64,000 nt of DNA. Origin: Marinicellulosiphila megalodicopiae. GTDB lineage: Bacteria; Pseudomonadota; Gammaproteobacteria; Pseudomonadales; Natronospirillaceae. This document shows, one piece after another, positions 24,307-32,118 of this stretch. The first letter of the stretch is position 1. The number at the start of each line of letters is the position of its first letter. Where the stretch lies: NCBI RefSeq assembly GCF_045862395.1, contig NZ_AP023087.1:2914001-2978000 (forward strand). Reading direction: 5' to 3'. A program made the translations under genes and the position numbers. Under the pieces are notes generated by a model, which worked only from the letters and a program-made list of their open reading frames with translations, had not been told where the DNA came from and did not search any database.

Positions 24307-26460
24307 CTACTTTTGAATTAAGTTAATTTTTGAATAAAAATTTTCGTTTGTTTGGGATAACGCAACAATACTGTCAGGTAAACCATATAACGGACCAATG
24401 TTTTCATAGGTTCTGCAATCTTCAACAAATTTAGCCACACCATAGTCGTCCATGTATTTAAATGGCCCACCTCTAAATGGTGGAAAACCAATACCATAAA
24501 TCATCGCCATATCGGCTTGGTCTGCACTGGAAACAATATTTTCATCAAGCGCACGTACACACTCTAAACATAATGGAATCATCATTCTGATGATAATTTG
24601 TTCATCGGTTATTTTTGCATTGTCTTTTACGTTCAAAAGATCCAGTACCGAATCATCCACTACCTTTTGCACTTTGCCTTTTTTGTCTAGTTCGTATTTA
24701 TAAAAACCAAGATCGTTCTTTTGACCTAATCGTTTTTGTTCAAACAAAATATCAATAGGACTGCTGTCTTGGTTTTGCATACGATCGGGATACGCTTTTG
24801 CCATCACAGATTGTGCGTGTACAGCGGTATCTAACCCCACCACATCTAATAAATACGCAGGCCCCATTGGCCAGCCGAATTTTTCCATGACGGAATCGAT
24901 TCTACGAAAGTCCACACCGTCTTTTACCAACGACACGAATCCAGCAAAATAAGGAAACAACACTCGGTTCACTAAGAATCCCGCGCAGTCATTTACCACG
25001 ACAACGGACTTACCCATTTGGGTTGCCAATTTAACCACTTTAGCAATGGTTTGATCAGAGGTTTTAGCGCCTCGTATCACTTCTACTAATGGCATACGAT
25101 GCACGGGGTTAAAAAAGTGCATACCACAAAAGTTCTCTGGTCGTTTTAATGAATTGGCTAAAAAGTCGATAGAAATCGTACTTGTATTACTGGCTAAAAC
25201 GGCATCATCATTTACCGTTAATTCCGCTTCGATTAACACAGACTGTTTGATGGTTGGGTTTTCGACCACCGCTTCAATCACTACCTCTGCGGTTTTGAAA
25301 TCTCCATAATTCATGGTTGGCCAAATACGGTTTAAGTTTTCGCCCATTTTTTCAGGGGTCATTTTTTTGCGGCTGACTAATTTATTAAACAACGTTGAGG
25401 CTTCGTTCAAGCCTAAATCCAACCCCTGTTTATTAATGTCTTTCATCAAGAAGTTCACACCTTTTGATGCGCCTTGATAGGCAATACCGCCTCCCATAAT
25501 ACCGGCACCTAACACTGCCGCTTGCTCTATTTTAGCCTGACCTTTAGTGATGGTTTTTACATTTTTCTTTAAGGCTTGGTCTGCTAAAAACAATCCGACT
25601 AAGTTTTTGGCGACGGATGTTTTGGCAATTTTGGCAAATGCTTTTAACTCAACAAAAATGGCGTCTTCACGACCAAACTGCGCTTGTTTTTGAATACAAT
25701 TAATAGCGGCCACGGGCGCTGGATAATGTCTGCCTGCTTGAGATGCCACAAACGCCTTTGACGTTTCAAAGCTCATCATGGATTCTGTAGCGTTTAGTTT
25801 GATAGGAGATAATTTTGGTGCGCGTAATAATTCTAAATTGGGTTGGTCATTTATAATTAATTTAATTTGCGCAAGACCAACGGCCTTAACGTCATCTTCA
25901 CTGAATACAGCACTGACGGCCCCATCTTTAAAGGCAACGTCTGCGTTTTTCATTGAGCCTGAGCAAATCCATTCAATGGCATTATCAACCCCAATTAATC
26001 TAGGTAATCTAACGGTTCCTGCAAAACCAGGAAATATACCTAATTTGACTTCAGGTAAACCCAGAACTGCTTTTTCATGCATGATGCGGTAATCAAAACT
26101 TAACGCTAACTCACAACCGCCACCTAAACAGTGTCCGTTAATCACAATTAACGTCGGCATGTTCAAATCTTCGATTTGATTAAATAATTCATGCACTGAC
26201 ATGATGTCTTTGGCTATTTCGTCTTCGGTGGTATCGAATTTATCTAAAAACTCAGTAATATCAGCACCATAAATCAAATCGGTTTTGCCAGAATAAAACA
26301 CTAATCCTGTTAGCTCTTTGTTGGCTTCAATGTCATTAATACATTGCTGTAATTGAGCTAATGCTTCATTTGAAAGGATATTCACCGATTCATCAGGAAT
26401 GTCAAAACACAGCATTGCGATTTTGTCATCGGTAATGCTCAATTGGAAAAAGTCAGCCAT
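24307..26460 (-). CDS. fadB: Fatty acid oxidation complex alpha subunit
   Basis: This 717-residue bifunctional enzyme has an enoyl-CoA hydratase/isomerase domain (1 to about 200, with VINGHCLGGGCELALSFDYR and LGIFPGFAGTVRLPRL). The 3-hydroxyacyl-CoA dehydrogenase domain (about 315-715) has a Rossmann GAGIMGGGIAYQGA and the catalytic region FCGMHFFNPVHRMPLVEV. It hydrates enoyl-CoA and oxidises the product for FadA. The length is near E. coli FadB (729). It heads the fadBA operon, divergent from an outer-membrane barrel gene. I found no convincing FadR/PsrA operator. Confidence 0.96.
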   Translation of the reverse strand: MADFFQLSITDDKIAMLCFDIPDESVNILSNEALAQLQQCINDIEANKELTGLVFYSGKTDLIYGADITEFLDKFDTTEDEIAKDIMSVHELFNQIEDLNMPTLIVINGHCLGGGCELALSFDYRIMHEKAVLGLPEVKLGIFPGFAGTVRLPRLIGVDNAIEWICSGSMKNADVAFKDGAVSAVFSEDDVKAVGLAQIKLIINDQPNLELLRAPKLSPIKLNATESMMSFETSKAFVASQAGRHYPAPVAAINCIQKQAQFGREDAIFVELKAFAKIAKTSVAKNLVGLFLADQALKKNVKTITKGQAKIEQAAVLGAGIMGGGIAYQGASKGVNFLMKDINKQGLDLGLNEASTLFNKLVSRKKMTPEKMGENLNRIWPTMNYGDFKTAEVVIEAVVENPTIKQSVLIEAELTVNDDAVLASNTSTISIDFLANSLKRPENFCGMHFFNPVHRMPLVEVIRGAKTSDQTIAKVVKLATQMGKSVVVVNDCAGFLVNRVLFPYFAGFVSLVKDGVDFRRIDSVMEKFGWPMGPAYLLDVVGLDTAVHAQSVMAKAYPDRMQNQDSSPIDILFEQKRLGQKNDLGFYKYELDKKGKVQKVVDDSVLDLLNVKDNAKITDEQIIIRMMIPLCLECVRALDENIVSSADQADMAMIYGIGFPPFRGGPFKYMDDYGVAKFVEDCRTYENIGPLYGLPDSIVALSQTNENFYSKINLIQK

Positions 26461-26783
26461 ATTGCATCTCTTTTAATTGGTAATTTTAATCATCAAAGGT
26501 GGTTTTCAATACAATTGATAAAAAACCACCTTCCTAAATTTTAAAGTATCTTCAGTATAGACCCGATGTAACATTGTGTGATTGATTTTTTATAACTTAT
26601 TCAAAACAGCATCAAATAGAATACTGCTTCTCAAATGAATTGAGCATTAACCTCATTTTTTACGTAATTACTACATTAAATATATGAAATACTCGACATT
26701 CAGATATATTGATAATATCAATGTGTTTGGACTATGGTAATCTCAAAGCACAATTCAAGACACATACAATTAAGGGTTCAATT
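26461..26783. other. Divergent intergenic region with a leader hairpin upstream of fadB
   Basis: This 323-base, AT-rich gap lies between fadB and the barrel gene. An 11-bp inverted repeat (AAGGTGGTTTT at 26496-26506 and AAAACCACCTT at 26522-26532) would form a hairpin in the fadB 5' leader, without a T-run. TATACT on the minus strand at about 26557-26562 could be a -10 box but lacks a good -35. Nothing else is evident. Confidence 0.5.
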
Positions 26784-28190
26784 ATGAAATATACCCCGCT
26801 GCTTTCTCTTTTTTTATTACCGTCTTTATCATTTTCTGCTACTGAACCTGCTAATTTTCAAAATATAACAAGTAACAACTATCAATCTGCATTATCAACT
26901 GTAAATCAATCATTTGGTGCATGGGCAGATGCCAGCCAAAGTTTGGATATCACGTCGATTTGGTTTAATCCCGCAATGATGACTTATCAAGGGCAGCAAT
27001 CAAGCATAAACCTATTAAATCAACCTAGCGGCAGTGTATTTTTTAAAGCATACGGGGAAAATGTAGGTGTTCATTTAGGGAGAACATCTCAATACACATC
27101 TGATTTGGATATTGACAACGAAGTGGACAGCTTCGATTTATTTTGGTCAAAAGGCGATAAAGGTGACAGTATCGGAGTAAATATTTATTTTTCAATAGAC
27201 AGCGATACTCAACTAGCTCGAGAAACATTTGACAATGTAGACTTACCAGCAGGTAGTAGTTATACCGATGATAATAATAAAATTACAATTGACCACAATA
27301 AAAAAGGTTCTACAGAATATGATTTTGGTGCAAATATTGGCTTTGACAAAGGCTTAAAACAATACATTCTAAATATAGAAATATCTGATAGTTCAGGTGA
27401 ATACGATAAATTTAAAGCTGAATTAATTCAAACGTTAGGAAATGACGAAGATATAACTAAAGAAAGTACGTTAGGGACAGGTATAAAAGATTTTAGATTT
27501 AATTTAGGTGGCAGTTATTTAGAAAAACTCAAAGAAGATTTATACCTAATTGGTTCCGCTAAATACGTATTTACTAATAATTCAGATACTCAAAAAAGAG
27601 AATTTGAAAACGAATCAGAACACATCATTCTTGACCAAACTAATCAAATTGGATTGCATCAACTAAATCTAACAGCCGGGGCACAACTGTCAATCAAGCC
27701 CAGTCCTCGTATTGAATATAATTTACAACAACTTTTCAATCTAGGGTTAGGATTAGGTTATGACCGAATACAGGTTAATAGAGATTTTGATACTGGAACA
27801 GAAGAACCTACTGGATTAGAAACTTACTCACAAATCACCCGATTATCAATTGACGCTCCTGTCATGGTTTCAATGAAAATGCGCGCATCCAAAAAATTGA
27901 ATATGACCGCCTCAGTACAAACCAACACAATAAGTTTTACAAGTGAAAAATTAAAAGAGTCATTTATGACTGTAGCGGACAATAAATACGAAAAAGTAGA
28001 TGGTGGCGAACATACAATAAGTAATAATTCTTTTAATACAACCACATCCAACACATCGGTTGCTTGGGGATTTGGTTACCAATATAGCAATCAATTAGTG
28101 TTTGACTTCAATCTTAGTAGTGCATTTTTAACCGATGGTATAACTGACAGTTCAATTGTAAATGAATTGACAATTACTTATCAGTTTTAA
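26784..28190 (+). CDS. Outer-membrane beta-barrel protein, FadL/TraF-like
   Basis: This 468-residue protein has a signal peptide (MKYTPLLSLFLLPSLSFSA). The body is rich in alternating beta strands and ends in aromatic TITYQF, as outer-membrane barrels do. The early SLDITSIWFNPAMM recalls the NPA motif of FadL/OmpP1-type and TraF_2-type proteins. I chose the ATG at 26784 because AAGGG precedes it and it opens the signal peptide. It is divergent from fadBA, which fits a fatty-acid or hydrocarbon uptake role, but similarity is weak and that is inference. Confidence 0.75.
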   Translation: MKYTPLLSLFLLPSLSFSATEPANFQNITSNNYQSALSTVNQSFGAWADASQSLDITSIWFNPAMMTYQGQQSSINLLNQPSGSVFFKAYGENVGVHLGRTSQYTSDLDIDNEVDSFDLFWSKGDKGDSIGVNIYFSIDSDTQLARETFDNVDLPAGSSYTDDNNKITIDHNKKGSTEYDFGANIGFDKGLKQYILNIEISDSSGEYDKFKAELIQTLGNDEDITKESTLGTGIKDFRFNLGGSYLEKLKEDLYLIGSAKYVFTNNSDTQKREFENESEHIILDQTNQIGLHQLNLTAGAQLSIKPSPRIEYNLQQLFNLGLGLGYDRIQVNRDFDTGTEEPTGLETYSQITRLSIDAPVMVSMKMRASKKLNMTASVQTNTISFTSEKLKESFMTVADNKYEKVDGGEHTISNNSFNTTTSNTSVAWGFGYQYSNQLVFDFNLSSAFLTDGITDSSIVNELTITYQF

Positions 28191-28206
28191 AAATATAAAA
28201 ATAAAC

Positions 28207-28224
28207 ACGCCAGTTTACTGGCGT
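28207..28224. terminator. Short hairpin after the barrel gene
   Basis: A perfect 7-bp stem ACGCCAG/CTGGCGT with loop TTTA lies 16 bases past the stop at 28190. There is no T-run after it, so it may be an attenuating or mRNA-protecting hairpin and not a full terminator. Confidence 0.5.
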
Positions 28225-28250
28225 ACATGCTTAAAACTTACGGACTCATT

Positions 28251-28709
28251 ATGAAAAAATATTGTTTAATTTTATTTAGTTTCCTTTTTATTTTATTGAT
28301 AATAAACATTATTTGGCTCTATCATCAAAATAGCAAAACACCCATTTTAGGATTGATCAGCAATAAACTTGCACCAATGCCTAAAACCCCCAATGCGATT
28401 TCTAGCCAAACTCAAGTGCTCAGTAAAAAAGTAGAACCACTGCACTTTAAAGGAAGCTTGGAACATTCTAAAGAAGCACTGATAACAATAATTTCCAATA
28501 TAAATGGCACTGAATTAGTCGAAAATGATGAACAATATTTATATTTTATTTTCAGTACAAGTTTGATGAAATTTAAAGATGATGTTGAGTTTTATTTTGA
28601 TGACGAAAAAAAAATAATTGATATAAGAAGTAGCAGTCGTGCAGGATATTCTGATCTTGGAAAAAATTTAGAACGTTACGAATTTATTAAGCAACAATGG
28701 GAGAAATAA
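28251..28709 (+). CDS. DUF1499 family membrane-anchored protein
   Basis: This 152-residue protein has an N-terminal hydrophobic helix (about 5-24) as anchor or signal. The C-terminal DUF1499 domain has DVEFYFDDEKKIIDIRSSSRAGYSDLG. The family is found across bacteria and plants, with no established function. I prefer the ATG at 28251, preceded by GGA at proper spacing. An upstream ATG at 28227 lies inside the downstream edge of a hairpin and lacks a ribosome-binding site. It is convergent with parE. Confidence 0.82.
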   Translation: MKKYCLILFSFLFILLIINIIWLYHQNSKTPILGLISNKLAPMPKTPNAISSQTQVLSKKVEPLHFKGSLEHSKEALITIISNINGTELVENDEQYLYFIFSTSLMKFKDDVEFYFDDEKKIIDIRSSSRAGYSDLGKNLERYEFIKQQWEK

Positions 28710-28711
28710 AT

Positions 28712-28737
28712 AACCATTTCATTTTATTGAAATGGTT
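28712..28737. terminator. Bidirectional terminator between the DUF1499 gene and parE
   Basis: A perfect 10-bp stem AACCATTTCA/TGAAATGGTT with a 6-base loop lies in the 36-base gap between convergent genes. T-rich sequence is present on both strands. Confidence 0.85.
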
Positions 28738-28745
28738 GTTTATAT

Positions 28746-30635
28746 TTAGATATCGGCTAAATCACCTTTACTCTCAAGCCATTGTTTGCGGTCAGGCGCG
28801 CGTTTTTTCGATAACAACATATCCATCATTTCGACAGTATCATCACCTTCAGTCATCGTTAATTGCACTAGTCTTCTAGTATCACGATCCATAGTGGTTT
28901 CTCTTAACTGCATTGGATTCATTTCGCCTAACCCTTTAAATCGTTGAACATTCACTTTTCCTTTAGTTTTTTCAGCTTCGATACGATCTAATACACCATT
29001 TTTTTCTGATTCATCTAAAGCGTAATACACTTCTTTACCAATATCGATTCGAAACAATGGTGGCATTGCAACAAATACGTGTCCAGCTTTGACCAACGCA
29101 GGGAAATGCTTCACAAATAAAGCACAAAGCAACGTTGCAATATGTAAACCATCCGAGTCGGCATCAGCTAAGATACAAACTTTGCCGTAACGAAGACTCT
29201 CTAAATCCTCAGTATTGACATCAACACCTAAAGCAACCGCAATATCATGAACTTCTTGAGAGGCTAGAATTTGACCTGAATCCACTTCCCAAGTGTTTAG
29301 AATTTTGCCACGCAATGGCATTACAGCTTGGTATTGACGATCTCGTGCTTGTTTTGCACTTCCACCAGCTGAATCCCCTTCCACAAGAAATAACTCACCT
29401 TCCATTGCATCTTTACTTGAACAATCGGCTAATTTACCTGGCAGCGCTGGCCCCTGAGTGATTTTTTTACGGGTGACTTTTTTGGCTGCTTTTGAGCGTG
29501 ACTGTGCACTGCTGATAAATAATTCAGCTAGCTTTTCAGCAATATCAGTATGCTCATTTAAATAAAGGCTGAAAGCATCTTTAACCACACCTGAAATGAA
29601 AGCACTGACTTGACGTGATGATAAACGTTCTTTTGTTTGTCCAGAAAATTGAGGGTCAGCTAATTTTGCTGATAATACATAACAACATTTATCCCAAATA
29701 TCTTCAGGGCCTAATTTAATGCCTCTTGGAATTAAATTACGGTATTCACAAAATTCACGCATGGCATCTAATAAACCTGTGCGAAAACCATTAACGTGTG
29801 TACCGCCTTGAGCCGTTGGAATTAAATTCACATAGCTTTCTTGAATTAACTCGCCACCTTCAGGCAACCATTGAATCGCCCAATCGACGGCCTCTTGTTG
29901 GGCTGACATAGAACCTGTAAACGGGTCTTCAGGCAATGATTCAAATACTTGAGTGTGATTGATTAAATAATCTTTTAATCCGTCTTCGTAGTACCACTCT
30001 TCTTTTTCGTCTTTTTCTTCATTATTAAAAATAATATGAAGCCCGGGACATAAAACGGCTTTTGCTCGTAAGTTGTGTTTTAAACGAGAAGCTAAAAACT
30101 TTCCAGTATCAAAGTATTTTGCATCTGGCATAAAGTGAACAATTGTGCCTTTGTCTTTTTTAGCACAGGTGCCAATTACTGCTAACTCTCTTACTTTTTC
30201 ACCATTAGCAAAACCAATGCTGTGAATTTCTCCGCCGCGTTTAACTTTTACATCTAACATGGTTGTTAAAGCATTTACAACCGAAATACCTACACCATGC
30301 AAACCACCAGAAAATTGATAGTTATCATTTGAGAATTTACCACCTGAGTGAAGTTTCGTTAAAATCAACTCAACACCTGACACCCCCTCTTCAGGATGAA
30401 TATCGACAGGCATACCTCGACCGTTATCCTCAACTTGTAACGAGCCATCTTTAAAAAGTGTCACAATAATTTTATTTGCGTGTCCTGCTAATGCTTCATC
30501 TACTGAGTTATCAATTACCTCTTGAGCTAAATGGTTTGGCCTAGTGGTTTCAGTATACATACCTGGGCGTTTTTTTACGGGATCTAACCCACTTAATACT
30601 TCAATGGATTGAGCTGAATATTCTTTATTTGACAT
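28746..30635 (-). CDS. parE: DNA topoisomerase IV subunit B
   Basis: This 629-residue ATPase subunit of topoisomerase IV decatenates daughter chromosomes. The GHKL ATP-binding region is at the start (EVIDNSVDEALAGHA, then GRGMPVDIHP and GGLHGVGISVVNALT). The TOPRIM motifs EGDSAGGSAKQARDR and DADSDG are intact. The length matches E. coli ParE (630). GyrB would be about 800 residues with an insert, so ParE is clear. It follows yqiA by 8 bases, as in enterobacteria. parC is not in the window. Confidence 0.97.
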   Translation of the reverse strand: MSNKEYSAQSIEVLSGLDPVKKRPGMYTETTRPNHLAQEVIDNSVDEALAGHANKIIVTLFKDGSLQVEDNGRGMPVDIHPEEGVSGVELILTKLHSGGKFSNDNYQFSGGLHGVGISVVNALTTMLDVKVKRGGEIHSIGFANGEKVRELAVIGTCAKKDKGTIVHFMPDAKYFDTGKFLASRLKHNLRAKAVLCPGLHIIFNNEEKDEKEEWYYEDGLKDYLINHTQVFESLPEDPFTGSMSAQQEAVDWAIQWLPEGGELIQESYVNLIPTAQGGTHVNGFRTGLLDAMREFCEYRNLIPRGIKLGPEDIWDKCCYVLSAKLADPQFSGQTKERLSSRQVSAFISGVVKDAFSLYLNEHTDIAEKLAELFISSAQSRSKAAKKVTRKKITQGPALPGKLADCSSKDAMEGELFLVEGDSAGGSAKQARDRQYQAVMPLRGKILNTWEVDSGQILASQEVHDIAVALGVDVNTEDLESLRYGKVCILADADSDGLHIATLLCALFVKHFPALVKAGHVFVAMPPLFRIDIGKEVYYALDESEKNGVLDRIEAEKTKGKVNVQRFKGLGEMNPMQLRETTMDRDTRRLVQLTMTEGDDTVEMMDMLLSKKRAPDRKQWLESKGDLADI

Positions 30636-30643
30636 GATAATAT

Positions 30644-31222
30644 TTAACCTAAAAATTCAAAAATATGGGGGAGCTTTTTCTCAAACCCATCAAAATTATG
30701 ACAACCGCCTTCATCTATTTGTGCATACGAGTCTGAAAAATACGCTTGTGCAATTCTATAATCTAATAACTCATCTCCCGTTTGTGTCAACAACAAAAAT
30801 CGTTTTGGATGAGTAAGTGTTTTTACTTTAAATGACCGAATCACATTAATATATGATACTAACCAATTTTCAGGTAAATTTGTGATAATTTCTTCTAAAT
30901 AATCTTTATATCTTTCTATGTACTCATCAGGATGCAACGCTGGATTGATTACCACGCAATTTAAATCATATTTTTGTGCAAGATAAACTGCGTAAAACCC
31001 ACCTAAAGAACTTCCAATGATAGTAATGTTTTCGCCTAATTCCATGCGTTCATCTATGTAATTTATACATAATTGAATAGCCAAATCTGGCTCTAGAGGC
31101 AACTGAGGTATCCATAACTTATATTCAGCATGATGAGCTTTAACATATTGTTGCAGCTCAATTGACTTAATCGAATCTGGGCTCGATTGAAATCCATGTA
31201 AATAAATAATCCTATTATCCAA
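30644..31222 (-). CDS. yqiA: YqiA/YcfP-family alpha/beta-hydrolase (esterase)
   Basis: This 192-residue protein has an alpha/beta-hydrolase fold. The start IIYLHGFQSSPDS forms the oxyanion region. The nucleophile elbow is GSSLGG, the acid is probably in TQTGDELLDY, and the catalytic His is in GGCHNFDGFE. This matches the YqiA/UPF0227 group. E. coli YqiA hydrolyses short acyl-CoA esters in vitro, and its physiological role is unsettled. It lies between truA (3-base gap) and parE, conserving the yqiA-parE pair. Confidence 0.9.
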   Translation of the reverse strand: MDNRIIYLHGFQSSPDSIKSIELQQYVKAHHAEYKLWIPQLPLEPDLAIQLCINYIDERMELGENITIIGSSLGGFYAVYLAQKYDLNCVVINPALHPDEYIERYKDYLEEIITNLPENWLVSYINVIRSFKVKTLTHPKRFLLLTQTGDELLDYRIAQAYFSDSYAQIDEGGCHNFDGFEKKLPHIFEFLG

Positions 31223-31225
31223 TTT

Positions 31226-32056
31226 TTATATATCTCCTAGAAAAAATGGCCCTGGTAGTGTCTTTGGTAAATCAAAATGTTCATCATAAATTGCATCTAC
31301 AAAATATAACCCATCCGACAAAGCATTAATACCTGCAACTTTGCGATCTTTTTGTAAAATCACGCTTTCAATCCAATCCACAGGTTTCTCTTTAGCACCG
31401 ATTGGAATTAGTAATCCTAAAATATTCCGAACCATATGATACAAAAATGAATTGGCCTGTATGTCCATCACGATTAATTCACCATGTTTCTTTACACTAA
31501 TATTTGTTATTTTTTTAATTGGACTGTGCGCTTGGCAACCTGCTGCTCTTACAGAGGTGAAATCATGTTCGCCTAACAGTTTTTTTGCTGCCAGATTCAT
31601 TAATTCAGCATCTAATTGCCTTCTCTCCCAACTGACACCATTTTTTAATATCCCCTGTCGAAATGGGCTTGAATATAATAGATATCGATACCTTCGTTGG
31701 CGCGCCGAAAAACGAGCATGAAATGATAATGGAACTTCTTTTGCCCATTTTACACTCACTGTTTTTTCCATTAATTTATTTGCACCCACAACCCATCCAT
31801 ACATTTTTCGTTTAGCATTAGTATCAAAATGCACAATTTGGCCAGTTGCATGTACGCCTGAATCAGTTCGACCAGCACATATAACTTTCACAGGATGATT
31901 TGCAATGATTGAAAGCGCTTGTTGAAGTTCTTGCTGGACAGTCGGAACACCTGAATTTTGAGTTTGCCACCCATTAAATTGGCTACCATCATACTCTATA
32001 CATAATGCAATTCGAGTATCATATTCAGGCGCCTGTAATTCATAAAATTCGTTCAT
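31226..32056 (-). CDS. truA: tRNA pseudouridine(38-40) synthase
   Basis: This 276-residue enzyme makes pseudouridine at positions 38, 39 and 40 of the tRNA anticodon arm. The catalytic Asp65 lies in CAGRTDSGVHATGQ. The family segments RIALCIEYDGSQFNGWQ and SFLYHMVRNILG are present. I chose the ATG at 32056 over a GTG two codons earlier, though neither has a good ribosome-binding site. The gene begins only about 14 bases beyond the T-run of the fimV terminator. The fimV-truA order is common in gammaproteobacteria. Confidence 0.95.
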   Translation of the reverse strand: MNEFYELQAPEYDTRIALCIEYDGSQFNGWQTQNSGVPTVQQELQQALSIIANHPVKVICAGRTDSGVHATGQIVHFDTNAKRKMYGWVVGANKLMEKTVSVKWAKEVPLSFHARFSARQRRYRYLLYSSPFRQGILKNGVSWERRQLDAELMNLAAKKLLGEHDFTSVRAAGCQAHSPIKKITNISVKKHGELIVMDIQANSFLYHMVRNILGLLIPIGAKEKPVDWIESVILQKDRKVAGINALSDGLYFVDAIYDEHFDLPKTLPGPFFLGDI

Positions 32057-32076
32057 ATTCACTTAATACAAAAAAA

Positions 32077-32100
32077 AACACCGAAGCAAGCTTCGGTGTT
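32077..32100 (-). terminator. Rho-independent terminator of fimV
   Basis: An 11-bp stem (AACACCGAAGC at 32077-32087, complement at 32090-32100) has a tight loop and a T-run of about eight on the minus strand. It lies 18 bases after the fimV stop and immediately before truA. Confidence 0.93.
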
Positions 32101-32118
32101 TTAGTTACTTATTTAAAT

